A DNA stretch of 64,000 nt from Zantedeschia hybrid cultivar (GCA_030544215.1 JARZZO010000003.1:25491879-25555878); one strand, 5' to 3'; counted from the first letter of the stretch, positions 1-10,404 are shown. Numbers and translations are program-made. Notes: generated by a model from the letters alone, not told the origin.

Positions 1-514
1 GTAATTATGATGCAGAGCATTTCTCATCTATTCCAGAGCAAGGTAGAATACCAAACGGCGTAACTAATAGGCAGACTACCCTTAAAATTCTGAAAATGGC
101 ACCTGCGGTGCAGAGAAGACAGCTCAAATATCAGAACAACAACATCAATTAAGAAGTATGAAAAGGGGAATGGAAATTAATCTTAGATGACCCTTCCCCC
201 ACACGAGCCGGCCAAGCGTTGATCAATATATATATATATATATGACTAACTTTGGCTCTGTGTCTTGAAGTAATTGGTTGGTAAAGGCTTCGTTGAACTG
301 TTTGTGGGGCGACGCGTGTGATGAACACAATAAAGAGAGCTGAGGATAGATGTGAAGACTGGCCTAACGTGAAACCCGGAGAGGTAGAATTTTCGATCAT
401 ATGGACGATGTGTTGGCCCATCCATTGGCCCATCTCTATCATGGACGATTTGTTGTATTCGGCAATTTAGGTAGTAGTAGTTTTCTTTCTCACCAAACAA
501 AAAAAAAAAGGAAA

Positions 515-660
515 AAAGAAAGTGCCTCCTCCTCAAAGATATATAGTAATGCCCACATTCTATGCATGGACTATTGTTAGACATCATTTTTTGGTGAGCA
601 GTAAATTTAATGAAAATTACCTGATCAGATGATTAGGCTCTAGTGTAATAAGTCTTGACA
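515..660. repeat. Interspersed repeat copy, paired with 59870-60005
   Basis: This piece matches 59870-60005 in direct orientation with few differences. Both begin with AAGTGCCTCCTCCTCAAA and run through ATGCATGGACT and TTAGACATCATTTTTTGG. The match fades after about 140 bases. No termini or coding sequence identify the family. The distant copy starts exactly where the truncated LTR at 58694-59869 stops, so the shared piece may belong to an older repeat that this LTR was joined to. Confidence 0.7.
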
Positions 661-1884
661 AATAGTGGCAAATGCAGAAATTTTATCCAGTGGGATCATT
701 CGGACATTAGGTCATAAGTATGGTTGGATTAATGGGGTCTTGAGTTAGATTATATAGGGTCTTGGGTTGGACCAATGAGGTCCTGAACTAGGTCAATGAG
801 ATCTCAGACTAGATTATTTATTTTGAAAATAACTAAAATTTTAAGAAAATACAAGTAACCACAATGAATGAGTTTAAAATGAAACCTGAAATATGTAATG
901 ATTTTCTATATACAACTAGGTTATAATAAGAGTTGTCTCATAAATTTAAAAATATGAGGCGGAGTTTGTTACCTCTTCTAATTTCACTCCCGTATGTTGC
1001 TTTTGCAAATCAGTGAACCAAAGGAAAAAATCATAAGTTGTTTCTTAAAAACGATAGCTGATAGACTATACACATATGCGTGGGGCCCTCAACGGAGATT
1101 TTAATAAATCTTACTTTCAAGATCCTGGTAAAGAGTATGACTAAATAAAATCCATATGCTAGCTGGCTCATCAAAGACTTGGAAATCATGATATTACTGC
1201 TACGTGCAAAAAGGTACAAGAGGACTTAAAACAAATGAAAGTAGTTTTCTCAAGAAGACTTACGAACAGACCCTGAAAAGTTTGAAACCCATGACTCTAC
1301 GAGGAAAAAATATTAGAAAAAATGTGTTCAAAAGCCATGCCTTCATGCACGTAAAAAATAATGGAGAAGTAGATAACTAGAAAACCAAAGAATAGAGAGC
1401 AAAAAGTTGATAGAGGAAATAAGTAAAATAACAAACACCAAAACAAATTAAGTTCCATAATTGGCACTACTCTGTTATTAGAGCAGTGCCATCGATTGAG
1501 GGAAGCAGCTACAGAGCTGCCAGCTGACATCACCAGTTCTGATTGCAGAGCACAACACGAATTTGACCCCAGTCAGACTTTCAAAGCCACACGCACACCA
1601 TGGGCCTCTCTCCATCTCTCTCTACCCAAGCACAGGTGCAACACCTAAAATGCAGAACCTGTTCCAGAGTAAGGGGGGTAAAGGTAAAGTTGGATAGGGT
1701 TTAATTGAAACCACGCACGAGTTGGCATTGGCAGGCATGAGGGAGGGGTGCACCATGTTTTAAACCCAAAGGAAGAAGACCCAGACGAGGCCTATAGAAA
1801 AGAAAGCTGTGAAGTGAAGACCTAGCTAGCCATCAAGGGGGGGGGGGGTTTCCATCCATCACAGTGTTTTTGCTTGAGGACCGA

Positions 1885-2025
1885 TTCAGTGGGCTCGACA
1901 GCATCATGCGGTCGAGTGCCACAATGAAGGGACTTTTTTTATTTTACTCTTTCCGTAGGAGGATATGTGAAAAAAGTGCCTGACTATAGTGTTCGACCAC
2001 ATGATGCGGTCGAGTTCACTGATCA
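1885..2025. repeat. Pair of direct repeats, each an imperfect GTCGA palindrome
   Basis: Two related blocks lie about 100 bases apart. Both contain ATGCGGTCGAGT preceded by a TCGAC arm, so each can pair CGAC with GTCG around an ATCATG or CATGATG centre. An A/T-rich stretch separates them. No known regulatory element or transposon end is recognised. Confidence 0.4.
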
Positions 2026-2988
2026 CTTTTCTTTTTGCTTTTCCCTATGTACTACCCACCCACCTACCTTGGGTAATCTTCTTCTAATTCTACGCATATA
2101 TAACTTTATTATATATGTATAATTGGATCTCAACAGGAAGTGTTAGTAATCTCAGATGGGGTACTTATAATAAATAAACTAATGAAGTTGGAATGCCTAG
2201 ATTAGTGTAATTACTAAGAGGAAGTGGGGGATTGGATAATGGATACCGAGGTGGGTCGTCTGAAGTCGTTTGCCGTGAACGACTACTTGCAGTGCAAGCC
2301 AAATGCATCAAATATTCTCTTGTTTCTTTGCCCCTAAATAGCCCGTAACATTGTTTTTGAAGGTGGATGGCACCAAATAAATTTCAAAAGAGAGGGAGGG
2401 ATGTACATGTATAATGTCTGTTTGCTTTCAAAAATTCCCCACACCAGAAACAAGTAAAGGTCTAGGCCAAGTTGGTGATGATCTCCCTAGCTACCTGATC
2501 ATCTCAAAACAAGAGAGTGCTGTCCCTCCACCCTACATAAAATTCTGGTCTAGTCTCACTCCCTCACAAATGAAATCAAACGCTTTGAGCATTATGCTGT
2601 ATCCACCAAAGATTCCGGCGTTCCTCTCACCCAAATGCTCGTCTCCACACGTCTGCCAATGAGCAAATCTTTTCCTCCACAAAACCTGAAGGGATTCTTG
2701 CAAACAGGGAAAAAGTCCCAGTTCGGTGGCCTCTGCCTATCCATTTTTTTTTTCTTTTTTGGAATGTGGATAAATGTATCAATCAAAAAAGAAGGGGATG
2801 CAACAACAAAAAAAAGTATCACTGTAAAGAAACAAAAGAACCCTTTTATAATTGTCTGCATGCAGCAGGAATCCCCCAAAAGACAAGGTACATCAACAGG
2901 AAAAGGCCCTAGCCCCACTCACAAACTCTATCACAAATAAAAGATACCAGCTGTTTGGGTACAAGATATTCCTCCAGCTGTTCTGGAT

Positions 2989-3131
2989 CTAGTTCCCCCT
3001 TCTATCCTGCCACCAAAGCCGTCTGAGAGCTTCTACACAAATGGGATGCTTCATCCTGTCCGAATGTATTCGATGATTACCCAATAGCCCACAAGGCATA
3101 TGTTCAAGGCATTTCAGCCCAATAGCTGCAT
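2989..3131 (-). other. Exon-like ORF of unknown origin (possible 3'-terminal exon)
   Basis: On the minus strand an open frame runs from a possible acceptor (GATGCAG) at about 3132 to a TAG at 2989. It encodes about 46 residues rich in charged and aromatic side chains, ending in LWWQDRRGN. The composition looks protein-like and is more complex than neighbouring frames. It is not part of the duplicated CACTA block: the second copy of that block, at 18361, departs here within a CT/GA repeat. Against a true exon, the supposed acceptor follows a purine-rich GA run and not a pyrimidine tract. I do not recognise the family. It could be the end of a host gene, a captured gene fragment or chance. Confidence 0.2.
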
Positions 3132-4545
3132 CTCTCTCTCTCCCCCACACACAGACACACAAAAGATGTAGCAAATAAAGTAGTTACAAGTAACTCAGAT
3201 AACAATAAGGAGCCTGCTGTCTTGATGCATTGTAAAAAAAGAAAAAGAAATTGATGCACCAGCATCATTGTCTTGTGGGCTTACTTTATATGGTAGAGGA
3301 GGAAAACATAAAAGCTAATAGAACATGGAGAGATGAAACCCCCGAGACTATACCTAGAAAAATAGTAAAATGAAAGCTAATACAATATGGAGAGATGAAA
3401 ATTACCTCAAGCATAATTGACTCAACCTTATTAATTTTCTCTGCTAATTCCTTTACAAGTGTCCTGCCCTATCTTTGTCAAAAACTTGTGCATAGACGTC
3501 ATCTTCTGCGGCAATAGAGGCTTTACAGGAGATTGGTGGTTGCATATTTTTTTGAGCTTAAAGTTTTACCTGTAATGATGAATAGTAAAATTAACATAAT
3601 CAAGTATAAAGTTAATCTGCAGAATTAAAATTCACATGTCTAATGTCGTACAATCATGGCTGCATATTCGTCGTCAACCGCTTGACCATTCTTTTTGACA
3701 TGGGTCTTAATAATAAGTCCCAACGATCTAGTGCAACTCCATTTTTTTCTTTCTACAAGGAAAAGATGATTAAATATAAGTGAGATAATTTTTATAGCAA
3801 ATAAGTTAAATTGAAATCTAAATCTAAGGATTTGAAGTTTTTAACATTTACTTCCTTTTCATTGACATTGTAGAACTTTTTATTCTCGTACAGTGGAATA
3901 GCGTATGTTTCTTTTTGTTTTCTTTATTAGTCTTATTACATCTCTATAAAAGTACTCCACACAATGAACACAAGTAAACATGATATAAATTATGTACTAA
4001 AAAAATACATATTTTACATTTAGATTGGCTTATTACCTGCCATTTTTTTTTGTGCACCATGTAACCACAATTATTCTCCATTGTGCTTCATTCACACGTG
4101 GATCTATTGGAAACTTTTGTTGAGTTGCCTTCAAACTCGGAATGAAATATTTATTCCTCAGCTCTTGCTTCCATGATCTCCATATCTAATTTAGGTCCTT
4201 CATTACCCACTCTTTTGTGTACTCAGGTATACAGTATTTTCTCTACATTGTACATTTAAAAAGTTAGGGCAATATATAACAAAAATAATAATAATATAAG
4301 TGTGTAGAAACTTTCACCTTAATATATTCTCACACATTATCTTTGTTAGTTTTGTGCATTTCCCTCCAACTTTGTGCATCAATAGGTAACTTGTCACTTA
4401 ACCTTGCAATTACTCATAAGAACAACTTTAACAAATGCCCCTCGTCAATTGGCTGGCCAAGTTTGTTAAGTTGCACATGAATTCACTTGTCATCATCCAT
4501 ACCATGGACATCACGAGCTATATTACATCCTGTTTGGTTAGAATA
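3121..4545 (-). pseudogene. CACTA (En/Spm) Transposase_24-type gene relic, copy 1
   Basis: Minus-strand exon remnants read from 4545 down to 3410. The first (about 4540-4320) has LNKLGQPIDE and a W-R-E-M-H segment like the plant CACTA ORF that precedes the En/Spm domain. The second (about 4245-4050) gives the K-W-R-x-W-K type core, known in full from copy 2. A short exon near 3890-3840 is followed by a C-terminal exon at about 3540-3400 encoding DVYAQVF. Frameshifts and stops break every exon, and part of the last exon present in copy 2 is deleted here (about 3462). No CACTA terminal repeat is seen at either edge, so this is an internal fragment. It is duplicated at 18361-19626. The family call is by motif recognition only. 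Confidence 0.6.
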
Positions 4546-4700
4546 TCAAATTTGATATAGTATCAATTTTGATTTTTCTATTTTTATGATATTGAGTATT
4601 AATATCAAAATTGATATAATACAACGCCTTTGGTGTTTGGTTGAAGTTGTAACAATATCAAAAGTGATATTAGAGGGTGTTTGGATGATATTTTCAAAAT
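4525..4700. repeat. AT-rich, partly palindromic MITE-like sequence
   Basis: The block contains TATCAATTTTGAT and, further on, ATCAAAATTGATA, which can pair with each other. Two CTGTTTGGTT / GTGTTTGGTT motifs resemble the ends of plant Harbinger and hAT MITEs, and a TTA precedes the first. The two end-like motifs are in direct and not inverted order, so boundaries cannot be fixed. It lies between the CACTA relic and the Harbinger transposase relic and may be a terminal part of the latter. Confidence 0.35.
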
Positions 4701-4978
4701 GGTTGACATCCATTTTATGTAATTTGAATTGTTATAATATTATTTTTAAAATAATATATTAGAATTAGAAGTTTGAAATGTCACATAACATTTGAGTTCA
4801 AATTAGCATCTTTCTATCCCATTCTCTGTTCAAATTTACTTAAAAGCAATTCAGGGATTTTGTAGTAGTAAATTTAAAATTATATTTTTTATTTAATAAT
4901 TTTAAAATTAATTAATTTTAAAAATATATTATTCATATTAAATTTAATTGAATTATGTTTAAATATTATAACTTTTAT

Positions 4979-5890
4979 TTAAAAATTAAAAATTAAAATG
5001 ATTAATAACAAAATAAAAATATTAAAAATTATATCAACAATAAAGATATCAATATTAATAACTAAAGAGTAATTAACTTCAGGAACATAAAATCCACTTT
5101 GTAATGTTCCATTTAGCACATAAGTATTAGGTGCCCCTCCTTTGCAACCCGCATTCACATATAAGAATTTCATATCGAAGTCACATAGAGTCATAACATT
5201 TTGTGACACATGTCTTTTTCGGTCACGATAACATTGTTGATCTTCACCAGGAACTTCAACAAGGAAATGAGTTCCATCTATTGCACTAATACAATCCTAT
5301 ATATAAAATAATATTTAAAAAAAATTAATAAAAATATTACAAAAAGAATATTGACGTTAAATGATTTCATACCTTGAAGAATCGATATTTTCACCTTTCA
5401 AGGATGTATGTTGGTGTATCAGTAGGTGACAAAGTGATATATTCGTATAAGACTGATGTTAAAGCGTCAATTACTTGATTGACCTTCCTACTGTCTCCCC
5501 TAAATGTTGAAACCTTTCTTGTGCTCTTTGATTTAACTCTTTTCCAACTATAATAAAAAAAAATAATTAAAATCAGTTCTTCCACACTCATTCTAGTAGT
5601 GTCTCGTAAGAGTTATATGCTTTTAAAGAAATCACACAAAGATCAGAACACATCTTTGTCAAGTCTACATACTTCACGAAAATGAGATTCCGCACCATCT
5701 AGTAATTTCTTGGGTATAAGCCCTCCCACTAAGTATAGAGTTTCTTACACGCACCATCGGATCATGACCCACATAATGATGAGATTCAGCACTTCTTTCT
5801 CCTACAGTAATACATGTGATGTATGCAACTATGTTACGTCTCCTTCTATAATACTCGGGATCCATGTCACCATTCCCATCCATATCTATT
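4979..5890 (-). pseudogene. PIF/Harbinger transposase relic (DDE_4 type), copy 1
   Basis: Translation of the minus strand from 5883 downwards gives the N-terminal module with RNSILSGRAYTQE, then LLRDTTRMSVEE (after two in-frame stops and a frame change near 5680). It continues with the catalytic region: AIDGTHFLVEVPGED at about 5290-5230 and SQNVMTLCDFDMKFLYV at about 5210-5155. IDGTH carries the first Asp of the DDE triad. The second Asp is expected just after the G-x-A segment but reads as Asn (GAPNTY), so the site looks dead. The C-terminal third is lost in AT-rich sequence below 4980. Harbinger transposases cut and rejoin DNA at a three-base TTA/TAA target. A better preserved N-terminal copy lies at 55450-55795. 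Confidence 0.72.
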
Positions 5891-6043
5891 TATCATTTTA
5901 AAAAAAAAATGATAAGAGATATGATAGCACTAAAATCAATTATCTAGGCCAAAAATACTAACTGAGAAATAAAAAAAGTCACCAAATTTTCATCCTTAGA
6001 GAAAAGACTAATAACTAAGACCAATTAAGACAATCTCTGGAAA

Positions 6044-6048
6044 CACAG
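6044..6048. other. Target-site duplication CACAG (left side of Tat element)
   Basis: CACAG lies directly before the LTR base pair TG at 6049 and is repeated exactly at 17571-17575, directly after the other LTR end. A five-base duplication is the usual product of a retroviral-type integrase and fixes both outer borders of the element. Confidence 0.9.
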
Positions 6049-6574
6049 TGATGTAGCCGAAGCTATCACGACCGGATTCCGAAGCTGGAATCCGAAGTTT
6101 TGGATCCGGAGCTGGGTCGGATCGGTGTAAGAGGCCTGACAGGGATCCGGAAGGCGACGGACGCAGAGACGCGGTTGAGGATCCGAGGCCGAGGGTCGCT
6201 CGATCGGATGTCGGCTTGCCTCTGGATGATGTGGCCGAGGTCCCTTCGGTTGACGGGCAGGCAGTGAGGAACCGAGTCTCCTTCGGTCGAGGGGCAGCCG
6301 GCGCACGGCGTCGAGACCGGAGGGAGAAGTCCGAGGTCGGTGGCCGAGATCGACTCGGGGAAGTCGGCGATAACTCGAACCGAACTCCTGAAGGAGGGAA
6401 AGAAAAAGAAACGGGTCAGCAGGAGTCCCGGGCTTCGGCCCTTAGGAACCCTCTCCGACGGTCAAGTTAGCTTCTGAAGATGATTCAATTCAGAAGGCAA
6501 ATAGTAGCTTTAATGCTTTTTGGACTATGGTCCTTGAGGTCACGGAGACATACCTTTGGCAATAAATAGCGGTG

Positions 6575-6582
6575 TATTTATA
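6575..6582 (-). promoter_or_regulatory. TATA box of the Tat 3' LTR
   Basis: The minus strand reads TATAAATA here, about 440 bases from the LTR start, and the same box is conserved in the other LTR at 17113-17120. Position and sequence suit the core promoter of the LTR. The transcription start would lie some 30 bases further down the minus strand. Confidence 0.6.
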
Positions 6583-6710
6583 GCGAAGGATAGAGGATGG
6601 TTAACGGTGAAAGCCGATATAAGACTATGTTCCGGGCTTATTGGTAAACCGCCATAGTGCCTAGTCCTCCACCGGAGTGGGCCGAACACGGCTGTTGGGC
6701 TGAAGGGGGT

Positions 6711-6935
6711 TGGGCCGCTGATGGGCCGAAGCCTGCTGGGCCGAGGGCTACTGTGCCGCTTACGGGCCGAGGGCTGTTGGGCCGCTGATGGGCTGAAGCC
6801 TGCTGGGCCGAGGGCTACTGTGCCGCTTACGGGCCGAGGGCTGTTGGGCCGCTGATGGGCCGAGGCCTGCTGGGCCGAGGGCTACTGTGCCGCTTACGGG
6901 CCGAAGGCTGTTGGGCCACTGATGGGCCGAAGGCT
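6711..6935. repeat. 67-bp GC-rich subrepeats inside the Tat 3' LTR
   Basis: Three 67-bp units begin at 6711, 6778 and 6845, with a partial fourth from 6912. Each contains TGGGCCGCTGATGGGC, then CTGCTGGGCCGAGGGCTACT and GTGCCGCTTAC. They lie upstream of the LTR TATA box in the minus direction, a place where enhancer-like repeats are common in plant LTRs. The matching array in the 5' LTR (17249-17487) has an additional 15-base piece and is missing one base, which accounts for the 14-bp length difference between the shared LTR parts. Confidence 0.85.
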
Positions 6936-7018
6936 TCCTGAGGGCCTTCTATTGCTGCTGCTGGGCTGAACTGGGTTTGGGCTTGTTTTAATGGGCCGAA
7001 TCGGATTCTGCCTCATCA

Positions 7019-7033
7019 CATAGCCCCCCACTC
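7019..7033 (-). other. Polypurine tract of the Tat element
   Basis: The minus strand reads GAGTGGGGGGCTATG immediately before the first base of the 3' LTR. The purine run primes plus-strand DNA synthesis in LTR elements, and its position gives the element's orientation independently of coding content. Confidence 0.85.
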
Positions 7034-7650
7034 TTGTCTTCCTCAGTCTTGAGATGACGAGAGTATAGCCTGAAGCCTCTTTGAGGAATGACGTAACAGG
7101 TACTTACCCGAGGCATTCTGTTCTTTTTTAAGAAGAGGATGCCCTCGGTCGGTCGAGGGTCAGCAGTCACTTATTCGTCTTCATTCGGGATGTAGCGACG
7201 AAGGCCTTCACTTCTAAGGGCGAAGGGCCGAGCCTTCGGACTTGTGTCAGGCTCAATTAAATGGACGGGACGGGCGTCGCTTTTTCCGTCAGAACGGTCG
7301 TTTCGCGAAGAAACACAGGACACGCGTCGCGCATCCGGCCGCTCCGTTAAAAACACAAAGATTCTGGCCGCTCGCAGATCGCGGGTCACCTCGGCTCTCT
7401 GTCCGAGGTTCCACTCGGATTGCCGCCTCTTCGTTTCTTAGCACGTGGATCGGAACACGTGGCGGTCATCCGAATGATCAGCCGAAGGGTCGGAGCGCTT
7501 TCGGCCGTTGATCATTCTGCTTCAATTCCCGGAGTCTGTCCGTCATCATTGCCGAAGGACGGTACACGTGGCGCGCATCCGAGAGAGGCGGTGAGACGAA
7601 GGAGGAGATCCCGGCCGTTGGCTTCGGCGGGAAGGGTTTCGAACAACGCC
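7034..7650. other. Spacer between 3' LTR and antisense ORF, probable upstream region of that ORF
   Basis: GC-rich non-coding sequence. Open frames on both strands overlap extensively, as expected from high GC alone. Several CACGTGGC and ACACGTGG motifs (7442, 7456 and 7566 areas) contain the ACGT core bound by plant bZIP and bHLH factors. They sit upstream of the TATA box at 7651, consistent with a promoter for the antisense ORF. The regulatory role is inference. Confidence 0.45.
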
Positions 7651-7658
7651 TATAAATA
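7651..7658 (+). promoter_or_regulatory. TATA box driving the antisense ORF of the Tat element
   Basis: TATAAATA follows CGCC and precedes GGAACCCC. It lies 268 bases upstream of the ATG at 7919 and points in the direction of the extra ORF, opposite to the retrotransposon's own transcript. The following sequence is pyrimidine-rich, as in many plant leaders. Confidence 0.6.
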
Positions 7659-8909
7659 GGAACCCCTCGCAGGGCACTGTTCTTCTTCCTGCTTCCTGCG
7701 CCTGCGTTTCTCTGCGATAGCCCAAGCTCTCCTCCTTCTCCGGCGAAAGTCTAGTTCTCTGAAGGTGCTTTCGAGCTCGTCAACCGTCGCAGGGAGTCCT
7801 TCATCGCCCGGAGCTGTTGCCGGGGGAGTTCCTTTGGCTTGAGAGGCGGTGTCTGATCGAGGAGATCTTTTTTCTTTGAGGGTAAGCCTCAATCTCCTTT
7901 CTTCATTACCGTGACCTCATGCCCCGCAGTCCTTCTTCGAGTGAGATTACTCCTTCAGACGAGGTATATACTCCATCCCAGTCCCCCAAGTCTTCTTCGT
8001 CATCTCCTCTTTCTTTGGACTCTCTTGCTTCCGGCATGGCTGATGAGGCCGAAGCCTCCGGTGCCGAAGGGTCCGAGGAGGTTCACACCCCGGGCCAAGC
8101 TTCCTCCTCGGGACGTCGTCGTCCCGAGACTGCTTCGGAAGCAGCCTGCGCCCTCACGGACGACGGGGTCAGCTACCTTGCTTCTTACTACCAACTCCCT
8201 TCCTGGATGACCCCCTATCGGCCTGGTTCGCACACCAGGGCCAACACTCCTCGCCCGGGTAGTTTTTCTATTTACGAACAAAGCTTCTGGGCGGGCTTTC
8301 GTCTTCCTCTCTCCACCTTCGTCATCAACCTCCTATGTTTCTACAGGCTGGCCCCGTCTCAATTTTTTCCCAATTCTTGGCGCACAGTCTACGCCTTCTT
8401 GGCTGTGTTTGCCCATATGAAGATCATCCCCTCGGTCAACATCTTCCGCTACCTCTTCAAAATTCAAAGGCAGGGGAGATCCGAGTGGTACAGTTTTGTC
8501 CCTCGTCTCGGTCGAGGTATCTTCTCCGGGAAGCCCTCGTCCATTCACGATTGGAAGAGGAATTTCATTTTGGTTTCCCTTCCGGAGAAGGAGAGGAGCG
8601 TGTGGCCCTTTCCTACCAAGTGGGCACCGCTGGCCGCAGGCCTTTCCGATCCTCCCACCCTCAATTCCGCCTAGCGCAACATCGTGGGCCTCATCGAAGC
8701 CTCGGCTCTGTACGATATCGCGGAGCTCTTCCGTGATGCGGGGCTGTTCGTGAGGGCTGGGGCTTGGCCGGACCCGACGAGGGATCCTCTACGGGTTTTC
8801 CCTTATCTTCCTTCCGGGGAGACTTCGCGGGGGAACGAAGGAAACGCCGAGGTCGCTCCTCCGGCCGAAGCTCCTCCGGCCGCAGAGGTTGCTGAAGCTT
8901 CGGCCGAGG

Positions 8910-8976
8910 GTAAGTCGGTCTTGAGTTGTGACCTTTGCGTGTTATTAACATCTAACACTTCTTCTCCTGTTTGCAG
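8910..8976 (+). other. Intron 1 of the antisense ORF (67 bp)
   Basis: GTAAGT donor at 8910 and CTGTTTGCAG acceptor ending at 8976, with a T-rich tract in the second half. Removal joins G of one codon to CA of the next and brings the ATG-containing frame at 8979 into line with exon 1. The unspliced frame runs on only to 9127. Confidence 0.7.
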
Positions 8977-9554
8977 CAATGTCTGGGATCAAGGGCCTCC
9001 TCAGTCGGATAGCCCAGCAGGGCGGCCAACCTCAGTCGTCCCGTCCGCAGGCGGCAGGAGGGTTTGGACGAGGTACCGTGGCCCCGAGCGTCCGAGCCGG
9101 GATCACAATGACAGCGGCTTCCTCTGAGGGCCGCGTTGTTGCTGCCGCTCTTGAGAGGGAGCGGAAGAGCAAGTCGGCTGCCCGAAGGGGCGGTCGTCCA
9201 TCGAAGCGGAGCCGGGCGGACGAGCCTGGCGAGGCAGAGCCCGCCCCGGTTAAAAAATCTGCCGCGGCCCGAAGAACCCCGAGGCCGTCGTCCCCCGAAG
9301 CACCGAGGGGAGACTCTCCCCCGGCCATGATGGCGGGGGCGGAGGACCAGGAAGGCGCTGGGTCGCAGGCGCCTCGCGTGCGGGAACGCGAGCTATGGGT
9401 CCCCGACCTGGGGATCTATAGGGACGAGAGTATGGAGGACTCGCAGACGTGCCTGCGTCTGCTTCGCGGCCTAACTCTCCCGTCGGCCCTGGAGGAGCTG
9501 AAGGACCACTCGGCCACTGATCTGGCGATGATAAGCGCCCGATTGGCGGTCCAG

Positions 9555-9639
9555 GTAAGAAGCTTCTTTGTGTGCTTCAGTCTAGCATTCCCCTTAGATT
9601 ATTCCGAATTTGCTGACCCTTATCCGTTTTTGGCCGCAG
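9555..9639 (+). other. Intron 2 of the antisense ORF (85 bp)
   Basis: CAG followed by GTAAGA at 9555 and a T-rich stretch ending in TTGGCCGCAG at 9639. It is a phase-0 intron that links the frame of exon 2 (ending AVQ) to the frame starting AAVTGS. Without splicing the frame ends at 9656. Local base composition drops to AT-rich inside the intron, unlike the flanking exons. Confidence 0.7.
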
Positions 9640-10404
9640 GCCGCGGTCACGGGTAGCGTCCTGATCCATCGTCAGGCGTTCCTCCGAGATCAACTCCTGG
9701 AGGCCGAGAGGGCGTCGTCATCGGAGGGTTCGGGCGAGGGCCCCTCGGCGGGACGCGACTTCGAGTCTAGCGTTGACTGGCTCTTAGCTGCGAACGCCCG
9801 GATGCGGGCTCAGCTGGAGGAGTAGGCGGAGGCAACTCAAGCTTCTTCCGAGGCCAAGGCGAAGGCCGAATGGGAGAAGGAGAAGGTCGGGCGGGAGCTG
9901 GCGGCGGTCCAGGCCGAAAATCGGGCCCTTAAGGCCCAGATCCAGGACAAGGACGCCCGGCGGGCCTCGGATAGCCGTCGCCATGCCGAGGAACTGTCGG
10001 CCTTAAGGCTGGAGTTGGAAGCTAAGGCCGAGGAGGCTGTCGATTCGGCCGTGGCAGATTATAAGGCGGGCCCAGACTTCGCCGAAGAGATAATCCAGGC
10101 GCAACTTCTGGCGGCCTCCTCGGTCTTCACCATCGAGTTGGCTGCCGCTCAGAAGGCTTGCCCGACCGTGGACTTGTCTGGAATCGCCCTGCAGACAGAC
10201 GAGGAAGGCGAAGAGCTCCTGTCCTGGTGGAAGGGGCTCGCGGCCGAGAGGGCCTCGGCTTCAGCGGAAGGCGACGAGGCCGTTCCAGCCGAGACGACTC
10301 GCGTCGAAGCCGCCCCGTCCGAAGCCGTGCAGATAGTTGATTCTCCCTCCCCATCTCCTGGCCGGAGCCCAGTTGATGTGGATGTGGGGAATACCGAGGG
10401 CTAA

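Larger units (their letters stand above)
1..2988. other. AT-rich non-coding flank, no gene recognised
   Basis: No reading frame in this stretch has a protein family signature, a plausible exon chain or a promoter arrangement I can support. It contains low-complexity pieces: an alternating TA run near 226-243, an A-rich run near 499-520, a 12-base G tract (1837-1848) and T-rich runs near 2747. Short open frames on both strands (for example 2592-2918 minus and 2414-2662 plus) cross homopolymer runs and overlap one another, which argues against coding. The part nearest 2988 could be the 3' untranslated region of the exon-like ORF at 2989-3131, but that is inference. Confidence 0.6.
6049..7018 (-). 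repeat. 3' LTR of the Tat element, complete (970 bp)
   Basis: On the plus strand it runs from TGATGTAGCC to CCTCATCA. It keeps the roughly 370 bases (6049-6416) that are missing from the 5' LTR. Within it lie a TATA-like box and a set of 67-bp GC-rich subrepeats. The right edge abuts a polypurine tract, confirming that this is the 3' LTR in minus orientation. Confidence 0.92.
7919..10404 (+). pseudogene. Antisense extra ORF (aORF), putative gypsy-type transposon protein, three exons, two nonsense codons
   Basis: Exons 7919-8909, 8977-9554 and 9640-10404 join in frame to 778 codons including the stop. Residues 1-85 are Ser/Pro/acidic-rich and low complexity. Residues about 90-235 form a compact region with SFWAGFRLPLSTF, FLAVFAHMKIIPS and DWKRNFILVSLPE, resembling the Pfam family called putative gypsy type transposon (Transposase_28). 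A basic Ser/Arg/Ala-rich linker follows, then a long Ala/Glu/Lys coiled-coil-like stretch (about residues 565-690) and an acidic tail. Two TAG codons interrupt it, at 8672-8674 (residue 252) and 9823-9825 (residue 585), both where CAG would keep the frame. The function of this protein is unknown. Similar ORFs sit antisense in Tat-lineage elements and are not needed for the basic replication cycle. Family assignment is from memory of the motif pattern. Confidence 0.75.

Noticed and set aside
224..243. TA repeat as an origin or TATA promoter
   Set aside because: A simple (TA)n microsatellite with no gene downstream in either direction.
2592..2940. Overlapping ORFs on both strands as host exons
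   Set aside because: They cross A and T homopolymers and show no family features.
7171..7660. Several overlapping ORFs of 65-90 residues upstream of the antisense ORF
   Set aside because: High GC removes stops in many frames at once; the frames have no shared family and precede the TATA box.
8979..9656. Separate 225-residue gene starting at the ATG 8979
   Set aside because: The ATG follows directly on a consensus acceptor and the frame joins exon 1 exactly when the intron is removed, so it is exon 2 of the antisense ORF.
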